From Planctomycetota bacterium (GTDB lineage Bacteria > Planctomycetota > UBA1135 > GCA-002686595): a stretch of 64,000 bases of DNA. Made by a program: the position numbers and the translations under genes. The stretch lies in the NCBI GenBank assembly GCA_012959785.1, contig DUCM01000013.1, forward strand, positions 124,001 through 188,000, read 5' to 3'. Below are positions 9,122 through 17,303 of this stretch, in pieces (the first letter of the stretch is position 1; every line of letters begins with the position of its first letter). Below the pieces are notes generated by a model. It was given only the letters and a program-made list of their open reading frames with translations, had not been told where the DNA came from and did no database searches.

Positions 9122-9655
9122 CTACAGGTCTGCTTCGAGGCGCGCCTTGAGGCCCTGGAGGCCTTCCTCGAACATGCCTCCGATCATGCCGTCGAGGAGC
9201 GGGATGATCAGTTTCCAGGGGCCACTAAGTTCCCCCGCAGCGCTCCAGCGGACTCGCACGCCACCCTCCACAGCACTGATCAAAAAGGTGCCGCGCATAA
9301 TCTGGGCACCGTCTTCCATGACGAGATAGTAGGACACTTGCGAGGGCGGGATGCAGTCACGCAGGGTTATCTTGCCGCGGCCGAGCTCTGGACCCGCCCA
9401 GGTCCAGGTGGCGCCATTGCCCGTGGCCGCGCCGCCAAACTCCCAGGTTGCATCGGGATCCATCTCGTCGTTCCAGACGCTCCACTCGGGCCACGAGGAG
9501 AGGTCAGAAACGGCGGCGTAGACAACTTCGGGGCTGGCTTGCATATCGAGTTCGCGCTCGACCAGGTAGTCATTGGGCATGAGTAGCACTCCGGCCCCAG
9601 CCGCGATCAACAGTAAAAGCAGCAGGGCTCCACACCCGAGCAGGAGTTTCTTCAT
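9122..9655 (-). CDS. Membrane-anchored SRPBCC (START-like) protein
   Basis: A 177-residue protein: MKKLLLGCGALLLLLLIAAGAG is a signal anchor or lipoprotein-like leader, followed by a polyketide-cyclase/START-like ligand-binding fold. Family marks are ASPEVVYAAVSDLSSWPEWSVWN, WTWAGPELGRGKI and VRVRWSAAGELSGPW. Such proteins bind hydrophobic ligands; the ligand is unknown. Its leaderless-type -10 (TAGACT) is six nt from the ATG, and the -35 region is overlain by a 12-bp palindrome shared with the divergent pentapeptide gene. Confidence 0.8.
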   Translation of the reverse strand: MKKLLLGCGALLLLLLIAAGAGVLLMPNDYLVERELDMQASPEVVYAAVSDLSSWPEWSVWNDEMDPDATWEFGGAATGNGATWTWAGPELGRGKITLRDCIPPSQVSYYLVMEDGAQIMRGTFLISAVEGGVRVRWSAAGELSGPWKLIIPLLDGMIGGMFEEGLQGLKARLEADL

Positions 9656-9661
9656 GGAAGG

Positions 9662-9667
9662 AGTCTA
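9662..9667 (-). promoter_or_regulatory. SRPBCC gene -10 element, leaderless type
   Basis: TAGACT on the minus strand, six nt before the ATG at 9653-9655. The six intervening bases are CCTTCC, so there is no ribosome binding site. Confidence 0.45.
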
Positions 9668-9673
9668 ACAAGC

Positions 9674-9714
9674 GGCCCCCTTGGAGGGCTTTCAGCGGTC
9701 GTTCCAAGGGGGCC
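9674..9714. promoter_or_regulatory. 12-bp perfect inverted repeat between divergent genes
   Basis: GGCCCCCTTGGA (9674-9685) and TCCAAGGGGGCC (9703-9714) are perfect complements separated by 17 nt. The left arm lies at the -35 side of the SRPBCC promoter. The right arm lies just before TAGTAT (9719-9724), a possible -10 of the pentapeptide gene. A dimeric operator is the most natural reading; a transcript hairpin is less likely because both genes point away from it. Confidence 0.5.
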
Positions 9715-9725
9715 GGGTTAGTATC

Positions 9726-10424
9726 ATGACCAGCACCATGCAAGCCTCCACAAGCAGCACCCTCTCTGTCCTCGTGAATCTCCTGATACCTGCCCTGTGT
9801 GCCCTGTTGTTTGCCTCTTGTGCCACAAACGCAGGTCCCAAAGCGCCCGCCGAGGCGCTCGATTTTCAGGGAGCCGACCTGCGCAGTGCGGACTTCGAGG
9901 GCCGCGACTTTTCGGGCCTGAGCTTCCGGGACGCGCAACTCGACGGGGCCAACCTGCGCGGCGCGCGCCTCGATGGTTGCGACTTGCAGGGGGCCTCACT
10001 CGCCGGCTGCGACCTGCGCGGAGCCATTCTCGACGGCGCCCAGCTTGGCCCGGCGGATTTGACTCAAACGCTACTGCGCGGCGCCAGCCTGCGCGGGGCG
10101 GACCTCAGAGGTGCGCGGCTTTCGCGGCTCTTGCTCGTGGCGGTGGATTTCAGCGATGCCTTACTCGAGTCGGCCGACTTGTCCTGGGCTTCCCTCGACC
10201 TGGCCTGTCTCGAAGGAGCTCGGTGCAAGGACGCCAACATGTTCCGCACCACCTTCTCAGGGGCTCAAATGTCCGGCGCCGACATGCGCGTGGTTCCCAA
10301 TGTAACCGCCAACCAGCTCGGAGCAGCAGCATCTTGGGATGCTGACACCCGCTGGCCCGAAGGCCTAAACGTAAAGCCCGAGGTCAAGCGCGCCGCGCCG
10401 CGGGCCGAGGGTTATTCACAGTAG
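9726..10424 (+). CDS. Pentapeptide-repeat lipoprotein
   Basis: A 232-residue protein with a hydrophobic leader ending in LFASC-ATN, an approximate lipobox, so probably lipidated and envelope-bound. From about residue 40 to 185 it has continuous A(D/N)LXX repeats (GADLRSADFEG, GANLRGARLDG, GASLRGADLRGARL), which build a right-handed quadrilateral beta-helix. The C-terminal ~45 residues are outside the helix. Function is unknown; these helices often act as scaffolds or DNA mimics. If TAGTAT (9719-9724) is the -10, the true start would be ATG 9738 rather than 9726. Confidence 0.85.
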   Translation: MTSTMQASTSSTLSVLVNLLIPALCALLFASCATNAGPKAPAEALDFQGADLRSADFEGRDFSGLSFRDAQLDGANLRGARLDGCDLQGASLAGCDLRGAILDGAQLGPADLTQTLLRGASLRGADLRGARLSRLLLVAVDFSDALLESADLSWASLDLACLEGARCKDANMFRTTFSGAQMSGADMRVVPNVTANQLGAAASWDADTRWPEGLNVKPEVKRAAPRAEGYSQ

Positions 10425-10435
10425 ATGCGGCGCGA

Positions 10436-12355
10436 CTAATCCGTGCAAGGCAAGCCGAGCTGGGTTGTCGCTCCGCTGGCTACGGTGAACTCGATTGAGT
10501 CCTGGCCCGGATCATCCTGCACAGTCAAGGTGTATTGGCCGGAGGCGAGCGTTACTTCGATGGGCAACTCCACGCGGCCGTCATGGACGATGTAAGCAAA
10601 GTCGGGAGCGATATTCGGGCGCTGCAACACCAAGCGCAGTTCGCGGCACTCGCTATTGCGGCTCGGGACGCTGGGCGCGAGGGCGAGCCAGCCAAAAGCC
10701 GGCAAGCTCAGTGAGCCGATGTCGAGTAGTTCGCCGGCTCCCACCCGGTAGCGCACATCGGGAATCCAGCCGCGGCCATGGTTGGGGAAAATCAGGACGT
10801 ATTCCCCAGGCGGTAGGGGCGGGGTCCTGAACGAAGCGTCCACGAGGTCGGTGGTCAGAGACAGGTTGTGGCCTGTGCCGAGGAGGTGAACCAGGAATGT
10901 CACGCCCACCGCCGGTCGGCCGCTGGCTTCGCGCAGGCGTCCCCGCAGCGGCGTCGCATGCTCCTCGTCCTGATTGAGACGGATTTCGTCCTCGCGGCTT
11001 CTGGGATCTTGCAAGACGCGAGTCGGTAGGCTGCCCGCAGCCAGGGGGTGGTAAAGATAGAGTTGCGCTGCACGCCCCGCTTGAGAGTCGGGCAATACAT
11101 AACGCCCATCCTCGTCAGTTCGCGTGACATGCAGCGGTTCTTGAGCGGCGTCCTCGAGCTGGAGCTCGACGCGCCAACCGACGAGTGGCAGACCTTCGGC
11201 GTTGAGCAGTGTTCCCGCTAAGACTTCGACCGGTTCGAGCAAGGCGTTCCAGATGCCGAGTTCGCCGGGCTCGAGGACCATCTCGGCCGTCGATTGATGG
11301 GTGATCTGACCCTTGTCGCGACAGACTGCGTGCAGGCTGATGCGGCCTGCGGGGAGGTTGCGCAGGAAGAACTCGCCCCTTGCGTTGGAGCCGGTCTCCA
11401 CCACGGAATCAGGATCATCGCCCATTCCCGTGATGCGGGCACAGGAAACATCATGGCCGTCGGTGCGGGTCAGACGGCCTTCGATGGAGCTCGCATGCTG
11501 CATGCGCAGGCGTCGTTGCGTGGACTCGCCGGCCACGAGGCGCAGGGTGGTTGAGCGCGGACAGAAGCCTTGGGCGGAGAGTTGAACCCGGGCCTGACCC
11601 GGTTCGAGCCCCCGCAGCACCGCTTCGCCCCAACCATTGGTGAGCACCGCGGGCGCTCGGGTAACAGGGCCTTTTCCCTCGGCCTTGGCGAAACCTGTTG
11701 CGTCTCTGGTGACGGCCGTGGTCACGCGCAGCTCAGCTCCGGGTACAGCCAGGCCAGAGTCGTCGACCACCTGTACTACTAACACGGCTCCACGACCACG
11801 CAGGCGCAAGACGAGTCGTTCTTGGCTTGGACCGCTCCAAGTTGCTCGTGTGGAAGGAGCGTGGAACTCATGGCGCGCGCCCACATGGATCATGGCGCCG
11901 GTCCGCCAACGGGCGCGGGCACTCGGGCCGTCAAGTTCCAGGGCGAAGAGCCCCTTGCCGTTGGTGGTTCCGTGGGACTTGTACTCGCCGTCATTCACCC
12001 AGATCACGGCTCCCGCCACGGGCTGGTTGTCCTCGTCCATGACCAGGCACTCGAGGGTCAGAGTCTCCGAGCGAGCTTGTTCGGGGAGCACAATACCTCG
12101 CCGCAGGGAAGCGGGAGCGGCCGCTGGCAGCAGGGCGACTTCGAGGTTGGCGACGCGCGTTGGCTGGCGCAGAGGTCTCTCGGTGTCGGAGGCGTGAACA
12201 ACCCGCGACCCGTTCTTGCCGCTGTCCTCTCGGGGGTAGAGCGTGAAGGCTGTGACCACCAGCGACAGGCATGCAGCAAACAGCGCCCAGCTGACCGGTT
12301 GGAGTGATGCGCCTTGCAGGGAGCGCGGACCCAGGCGCAGAGAGTTGTTAGGCAT
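10436..12355 (-). CDS. Membrane-anchored multi-domain carboxypeptidase-regulatory-like protein
   Basis: A 639-residue protein with an N-terminal transmembrane helix (VSWALFAACLSLVVTAFTLY) after a short cytosolic stretch. The rest is exported and built of several Ig-like CarboxypepD_reg or SdrD-B-like beta domains. Typical strands are LECLVMDEDNQPVAGAVIWV, VVQVVDDSGLAVPGAELRV, GRLREASGRPAVGVTFLVH and LPPGEYVLIFPN. ATG 12355 is chosen because it directly precedes the membrane segment; upstream codons give low-quality sequence. No catalytic site is visible. It could be a surface scaffold. It is divergent from manA. Confidence 0.78.
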   Translation of the reverse strand: MPNNSLRLGPRSLQGASLQPVSWALFAACLSLVVTAFTLYPREDSGKNGSRVVHASDTERPLRQPTRVANLEVALLPAAAPASLRRGIVLPEQARSETLTLECLVMDEDNQPVAGAVIWVNDGEYKSHGTTNGKGLFALELDGPSARARWRTGAMIHVGARHEFHAPSTRATWSGPSQERLVLRLRGRGAVLVVQVVDDSGLAVPGAELRVTTAVTRDATGFAKAEGKGPVTRAPAVLTNGWGEAVLRGLEPGQARVQLSAQGFCPRSTTLRLVAGESTQRRLRMQHASSIEGRLTRTDGHDVSCARITGMGDDPDSVVETGSNARGEFFLRNLPAGRISLHAVCRDKGQITHQSTAEMVLEPGELGIWNALLEPVEVLAGTLLNAEGLPLVGWRVELQLEDAAQEPLHVTRTDEDGRYVLPDSQAGRAAQLYLYHPLAAGSLPTRVLQDPRSREDEIRLNQDEEHATPLRGRLREASGRPAVGVTFLVHLLGTGHNLSLTTDLVDASFRTPPLPPGEYVLIFPNHGRGWIPDVRYRVGAGELLDIGSLSLPAFGWLALAPSVPSRNSECRELRLVLQRPNIAPDFAYIVHDGRVELPIEVTLASGQYTLTVQDDPGQDSIEFTVASGATTQLGLPCTD

Positions 12356-12586
12356 GAGGATTGGGGCTGGACCGTTTGGATCCCGCAGGGCAACTGCCCT
12401 GACACCGTGGCCCTTGCATCGCGGGCCCCTTCCTGATGACCCCAGTTTCCGATTCGGAATAGGTAAGAACCGGGATTTGTTTGCTCCTTTCGTTGTGCTC
12501 TTCAGGCTCGGCAGCCCTGTAGCCCCCCCCCTGGAGGGCACAATTTCTCCCCTCCTGCCGTGGAGACGCTATTCTTGTCGCCCCCC

Positions 12587-13618
12587 ATGCCCCCCTCTGA
12601 CCCCCAAGAAGCGGCTCCGAGCACCCTCGATGAGCCCCTGTTGTTTGAGCGCATCTGCCTGCCGCGGGTCTGGGGCGGGCGTGCGCTCGAAGAGACTCCC
12701 GGCATCGTCCTCGACATCGAGGGACCGGTGGGGGAGACCTGGGAGCTGTCGGACCGCCCCGACCACCGCTCGCTGGTGAAGAACGGGCTACACGCCGGAC
12801 GCAGTTTGCACAAGCTCCTCGGCGAACATCGCGAGGATTTGCTCGGTACCACCCCGGCCACCGAGGACGATCGCTTTCCACTCCTGGTCAAGTACCTCTC
12901 GGCCGATAAGCCGCTCTCCGTTCAAGTCCATCCTGATGATCGCACCGCCAAGCGCCTGCACGGCGGCGACTGCGGCAAGGACGAGGCTTGGTACATCCTG
13001 GCCGCCCAACCGGACAGCTTGATTTACCTCGGCCTGCGCCCCGAAGTCGATGCCACCACCTTCGCCGCCTTGGCCCAAGGTGAGGGTCTCGTGGAGGCGC
13101 TCCAAGCCTGGCCCGTGTGTGCGGGCCAGGTGGTGAATGTCCCCGCCGGCACTCCCCACGCCCTGGGTGAGGGCATCATCCTGGCCGAAGTGCAACAGAG
13201 CAGTGACCTTACCTACAGGCTCTATGACTGGGGACGCATGGGCCTCGATGGCAAGCCGCGCGAGACCCATGTGGAAGAGGCGCTTCTCGCCATCGACTAC
13301 GAAACACCCGTGCTGGGTCCCCTTGATCCGGAGTTTACAGACCATGAGAGCGGTCGCTATGCGCTCAACTTGATCGCGAATTCGTCCTTTGCACTCTCCC
13401 TGCTCGAACTTACTGGCGGCATCGATGCCGACACCGAGGGCTGCGCCCTGATCTACATCGTTGTAGAAGGCGCCGCCCGCCTGGAATCTTCCACACGCCT
13501 GTCGAGTTGGGAACTCGTCACCGGCGACACCTGGCTCTTGCCCGCGGCTCTTGGCGCTCATCGCCTCGAAGCCACAAAAGAACGAGCCAAACTCATCGTC
13601 GTGACGACGAGGAAATAA
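12587..13618 (+). CDS. manA: Mannose-6-phosphate isomerase, class I
   Basis: ManA interconverts mannose-6-phosphate and fructose-6-phosphate, supplying mannose for glycans or taking mannose into glycolysis. The 343-residue cupin protein has the family signature LLVKYLSADKPLSVQVHPDD, with zinc ligands in VQVHPDD and KDEAWYIL, then VPAGTPHALGEGIILAEVQQ and TYRLYDWGR. ATG 12587 is preferred to an in-frame GTG at 12560. TATTCT lies 11 nt before the ATG and could be a short-leader -10. The pseudouridine synthase gene starts six bp after the stop, opening a four-gene run. Confidence 0.93.
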   Translation: MPPSDPQEAAPSTLDEPLLFERICLPRVWGGRALEETPGIVLDIEGPVGETWELSDRPDHRSLVKNGLHAGRSLHKLLGEHREDLLGTTPATEDDRFPLLVKYLSADKPLSVQVHPDDRTAKRLHGGDCGKDEAWYILAAQPDSLIYLGLRPEVDATTFAALAQGEGLVEALQAWPVCAGQVVNVPAGTPHALGEGIILAEVQQSSDLTYRLYDWGRMGLDGKPRETHVEEALLAIDYETPVLGPLDPEFTDHESGRYALNLIANSSFALSLLELTGGIDADTEGCALIYIVVEGAARLESSTRLSSWELVTGDTWLLPAALGAHRLEATKERAKLIVVTTRK

Positions 13619-13624
13619 TCAAGC

Positions 13625-14569
13625 ATGCCTTACGGAAAGAGAAATGTCACCGGCCAGCACAGCCAGAGCGCTCGGCAAACCACCCGACAAAAACGCGTCC
13701 ACCCAAAACGCACCCACCCAAAACGCACCGTGCAGTCCGTCGAAGGCGGTGTGCGTCTGAACAAGTACCTCGCCGACCACGGTGTGGCTTCGCGGCGCGC
13801 TGCCGACGAACTGATCCGCGAGGGACACCTGCAAGTCGATGGCGTACGCGTGGAAGAGCTCGGCTTGCGAGTTGATCCCTCGAGCCAATTGATCGAACTC
13901 GACGGCGCGCCCCTCGAAGTGGGCAAGACCGAGCGCAAGCAGTACTACCTGCTCAACAAGCCCGGCGGCGTGGTCTGCACGAACGAGCGCCGCGAGACGC
14001 GGCCGCGTGCTGTGGACCTCATCACAGATCGCAACAAGGGCCGCATCTACACCGTCGGACGCCTTGATGAACAGAGCAAGGGACTGATCCTGCTCACCAA
14101 CGACGGCGAGTTTGCCAATCGGATCATGCACCCGAAGTACGGCGTGACCAAGACCTACATGGTCAAGGTGCGCGGCCGCATATCAGAGGAAGCCGTACAA
14201 AAGGTACGCGAGGGTGCCTACCTCTCCGAGGGCCGCGTGGCGGGAGCGCGGGTCGTGATCCAAAAACGCAGCCGCGAGTACACCCATTTGTGCGTGACTC
14301 TGCGCGAGGGCAAGAACCGCGAGATCCGGCGCGTGTTTCACAGTGTGGGCTTCAAGGTCGTCGAGTTGAAACGATCGCGCATCGGTTGCTTGAACGATCG
14401 AGGCCTCAAGATTGGCTATTGGCGCCACTTGGCTCCGGCCGAGATTTCTGAGTTGATCGCGATCTCCGATGGCGAGGAAGTCGCCGGCGCGCCCAAGGGA
14501 CCGGCATCTCGTCGCGGCCGTGGTCGGCGCCCGATCCGGCGTGCGGTGCGCTCGCGAGGCCGCCGTTGA
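13625..14569 (+). CDS. rRNA pseudouridine synthase, RluB/RsuA family
   Basis: A 314-residue enzyme that isomerises uridine to pseudouridine in rRNA. After a basic 40-residue extension it has an S4 RNA-binding domain (VRLNKYLADHGVASRRAADE) and the RsuA/RluB/RluE catalytic domain. The latter has YYLLNKPGGVVCTN, the catalytic aspartate in VGRLDEQSKGLIL, and LREGKNREIRRVF. The length and S4 domain favour RluB (23S U2605) over RsuA or RluE. The C-terminus is an Arg/Gly-rich tail. A perfect 15-bp tandem duplication (13700-13729) encodes the HPKRTHPKRT part of the N-terminal extension. The stop overlaps the TTG start of the next gene. Confidence 0.88.
   Translation: MPYGKRNVTGQHSQSARQTTRQKRVHPKRTHPKRTVQSVEGGVRLNKYLADHGVASRRAADELIREGHLQVDGVRVEELGLRVDPSSQLIELDGAPLEVGKTERKQYYLLNKPGGVVCTNERRETRPRAVDLITDRNKGRIYTVGRLDEQSKGLILLTNDGEFANRIMHPKYGVTKTYMVKVRGRISEEAVQKVREGAYLSEGRVAGARVVIQKRSREYTHLCVTLREGKNREIRRVFHSVGFKVVELKRSRIGCLNDRGLKIGYWRHLAPAEISELIAISDGEEVAGAPKGPASRRGRGRRPIRRAVRSRGRR
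13700..13729 (+). repeat. Perfect 15-bp tandem duplication
   Basis: CACCCAAAACGCACC occurs twice head-to-tail inside the N-terminal extension of the pseudouridine synthase gene, adding five residues in frame. It probably arose by slippage and lies outside the S4 domain. Confidence 0.85.
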
Positions 14570-15858
14570 CCGCCCGCAAGACGGGCACGAAAGCGGGCGC
14601 GAAAATCTCCGAGAAGCACCTCGGAAACGGTCTGCGCGTGCTCTTGGTTGAACGCCATGCGGCGCCGGTAGTGGCTGTCTTGCTGCTATACGGCGTGGGC
14701 TCACGGGATGAGCACGAGCACGAGTCCGGCTTGAGCCACTTCCTTGAGCACATGATGTTCAAGGGCACCGCGGCCTACCCCAAGGGCCAAATAGACCTCG
14801 TGACCACGGCTCTTGGAGGCAACAACAACGCCTTCACGACCTACGACCACACCGGCTACTGGTTTGAATTCGCCGCGGATCGCTGGGAGCAGGCCCTCGA
14901 GATCGAGGCCGACCGCATGGGCGGGTTGCTCCTCGACGAAGACGAATTCCGCGCCGAGAAGGCGGTGGTGCTCGAAGAGTTGTCCATGGGCGAGGACGAT
15001 CCCTGGCGCCGGCTGTCGCGGGAGGTGCAGCGTTGCCTGTTCCCCCGGCACCCCTACGGTCGGCCGGTCATCGGTTACCCGGACACCCTGGAGGCCATGG
15101 ATGTCGACGACATGCGCGACTTCTATCGCCGCCACTACCACCCCGGCAACGCGACCCTGGTGGTCTGTGGCGATATCGCTCCGCGCAGGGCTCTGGAGTC
15201 CGTTCGGCTCCACTTTGGCGGTGTACCGGCGCTGCCAGAAGCCAACGCTGATCACCCGCGGCGCCCTCCCCTTGGCGATCTGAGCGCCCAAGTACGGCTT
15301 CTGTGCCATTGGGATGACTCGTCGCGGCGCCTGTGCATGGCCTGGCCCACGGCGACGCTGGCCAGCGATGCGGACTACGCCTTGGATCTACTCACCGTGC
15401 TCCTGACCACGGGCCGCTTATCGCGGCTCTATCGGCGCCTGATTCAGGAGGAGGGCCTGGCCACCAGCGTTTCGGCGAGCAATGACATGCGCACCGATGG
15501 CGGTGCTTTTTGGATCTTCGCCGAGTGCGCCGAAGGCGTCGAGCCCCGCGCCCTTGAGGCCGCCATCGACGAGGAGATTGCGCGACTCGCCACAGAACTA
15601 GTGCCCAAGCGCGATCTGAACCGTGCGCGCCAGATCCTGGCGGCCTCCGCTGCCCATGAGAGCGAGACCGTCAGCGATCTCGCCGATGACCTCGGTGGGT
15701 GGGCAGTGGACTACGACTGGCGCGAGTCTCTCCGCGCCGAGGAACGCTTGGCGCGCATCACGCCCAGCTTTTTGCGCCAAACCGCGGGGCGCTATCTCAT
15801 GCCTTCCAGGCGCGTCTTGGGCTGGTCCTTGCCGGAAGGTGAGGAGGACTTGTCGTGA
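14566..15858 (+). CDS. M16 family zinc metallopeptidase, catalytic
   Basis: A 430-residue insulinase/processing-peptidase family protein. The inverted zinc motif is HFLEH (HXXEH, in SGLSHFLEHMMFKGT), with the distal glutamate supplied by EKAVVLEELSM. GNNNAFTTYDHTGYWFE and HYHPGNATLVVCGDI are conserved M16 marks. It starts at TTG 14566, overlapping the upstream stop as TTGA, and its own stop overlaps the next GTG, so the two M16 genes are coupled. No clear signal peptide is seen. The two half-proteins probably form a heterodimeric clamp like bacterial homologues of mitochondrial processing peptidase. Confidence 0.92.
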   Translation: MTARKTGTKAGAKISEKHLGNGLRVLLVERHAAPVVAVLLLYGVGSRDEHEHESGLSHFLEHMMFKGTAAYPKGQIDLVTTALGGNNNAFTTYDHTGYWFEFAADRWEQALEIEADRMGGLLLDEDEFRAEKAVVLEELSMGEDDPWRRLSREVQRCLFPRHPYGRPVIGYPDTLEAMDVDDMRDFYRRHYHPGNATLVVCGDIAPRRALESVRLHFGGVPALPEANADHPRRPPLGDLSAQVRLLCHWDDSSRRLCMAWPTATLASDADYALDLLTVLLTTGRLSRLYRRLIQEEGLATSVSASNDMRTDGGAFWIFAECAEGVEPRALEAAIDEEIARLATELVPKRDLNRARQILAASAAHESETVSDLADDLGGWAVDYDWRESLRAEERLARITPSFLRQTAGRYLMPSRRVLGWSLPEGEEDLS

Positions 15859-17156
15859 GTTCGTCGCGCAGCGCCCTGCCCTTGCAGAATATCTCTGCCC
15901 AGCGTTTCGAGCTCTCCTCGGGGGCCTTGCTCCTGGTCGATCGCACGCCAGGTGCGCCCATCGTGGCTATCGAGGCCCACTTGCGCGGTGGGCCTTCCCT
16001 CGACCGGGCTGGCCTCGAAGGTTGCGCCGCACTCGTGGGTGGGCTTGCCACCGAAGGTACGGCCTCGCACGATGCGACCGAACTCGCAGCGCTCCTCGAG
16101 CCGGCGGGCGGCCAGATTTTCGGCGGCTCCGGCGGCTTGAGCGGCAGTACCAAGGCGAGCGAGTGGAAGCTGCTCGTCAAACTCATGGGCGAGGTTCTGC
16201 GCACCCCGAGCTACCCCGCCAAACAGGTCAATCGCCAGAAACAGCGCATCTTGCAGCGCCTACAAGCCGAGGAGTTCGACCCGCGCCAGATGGGCGCGAA
16301 GCGTTTCTTGCAGATGGTCTACGGCGATGTGTGGTTGGGCCGGTCGGCCAGTGGCAGCTCACAGAGCGTGGCGCGTATAGAGCCACGCCACCTGCGCGCT
16401 CACCACAAACTCAATTGGGTGGCCAGCCGCGCCGTAATCGCCGTCTCTGGCGATGTAAACCCCCGCGAGGTGTGCCGCGCCTTCGAGCGCAGCCTCAAAG
16501 GTTGGGCCCCCGGCAAGCTCCTCAAGCGGCGCGAACTGGAATTTCCCGCTCCCTGCTTCCGAGTCGAGGTGATCGAAGCCCAGCGCGAGCAGGTGCACCT
16601 GTTCCTCGGGCACTTGGGAGTCCGTCGCAGCAATCCCGATTACCCGGCGCTGGTCGTGCTCGACCATGTTCTGGGCCAGGGACCGGGCTTCACCAACCGC
16701 GTGGCGCGGATCCTGCGCGACGAATTGGGCTTGGCCTATACGGTCAGCGCAGGCATCAGCTCCTCCGCGGGCCTCTCGCGGGGCACCTTCACGGCCTACA
16801 TCGGTACTTCGCCATCCCAGGTGACCCGCGCCCTCAAGGGTTTCTTGCACGAGATGCGCCGCATCCAGGGCGAGCCCGTGCCCGCCAACGAACTCGAGGT
16901 GGCCAGGAATTATCTCGTCGGCTCCTTTGCCATGGGTTTCGAGCGCGCCTCCCAGCGTGCCAGCTATCTCGTCTCGGCAGAAATCCACGGCCACCCGCCT
17001 GACCACTTGGAGCGGCTGCCGCGTGCTTTCGCCGCGGTCACCGCCGCCGACATCCAGCGCGTGGCCCAGGCGCACCTCATGCCCGGCAAATGCTGCCTCG
17101 TCGCGGCTGGCCCCGTGGGAGCCCAGGACCTAGGGCGCGTGCTCGCTGGCTCCTGA
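15855..17156 (+). CDS. M16 family non-catalytic partner
   Basis: A 433-residue M16 paralogue whose zinc site is lost. The segment matching HXXEH reads GLEGCAALVGGLATEG. It keeps the fold and the M16 C-terminal features: a glycine-rich substrate loop (GGQIFGGSGGLSGST), VILGH-like VHLFLGHLGVRRSNPDY, and RDELGLAYTVSAGIS. It overlaps the catalytic M16 gene by four bases, the usual arrangement for active/inactive pairs. It probably completes the peptide-binding chamber rather than cutting substrate. It ends about 80 bp before a bidirectional terminator. Confidence 0.9.
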   Translation: MSSSRSALPLQNISAQRFELSSGALLLVDRTPGAPIVAIEAHLRGGPSLDRAGLEGCAALVGGLATEGTASHDATELAALLEPAGGQIFGGSGGLSGSTKASEWKLLVKLMGEVLRTPSYPAKQVNRQKQRILQRLQAEEFDPRQMGAKRFLQMVYGDVWLGRSASGSSQSVARIEPRHLRAHHKLNWVASRAVIAVSGDVNPREVCRAFERSLKGWAPGKLLKRRELEFPAPCFRVEVIEAQREQVHLFLGHLGVRRSNPDYPALVVLDHVLGQGPGFTNRVARILRDELGLAYTVSAGISSSAGLSRGTFTAYIGTSPSQVTRALKGFLHEMRRIQGEPVPANELEVARNYLVGSFAMGFERASQRASYLVSAEIHGHPPDHLERLPRAFAAVTAADIQRVAQAHLMPGKCCLVAAGPVGAQDLGRVLAGS

Positions 17157-17237
17157 GGGCCTCTCATAAGGGCGTCTCTTGGAGACGCGGCTGTCCAGGA
17201 TTGCCGCGCCGAGAGCGGAGCTTCTCAAAAAACGAAA

Positions 17238-17275
17238 GCGGGCCGCGCACCCAGGGTCTAGGGTGCGCGGCCCGC
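17238..17275. terminator. Intrinsic terminator between M16 pair and groEL
   Basis: A perfect 15-bp stem (17238-17252 with 17261-17275) and 8-nt loop. On the minus strand it is followed by TTTCGTTTTTT, making a strong Rho-independent terminator for groEL. It also lies downstream of the M16 genes. The stem core GCGGGCCGC...ACCC recurs in the terminator at 36081-36111. Confidence 0.85.
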
Positions 17276-17303
17276 ATGGCTTGCAAGGATTCGCAGGAGG
17301 AAT

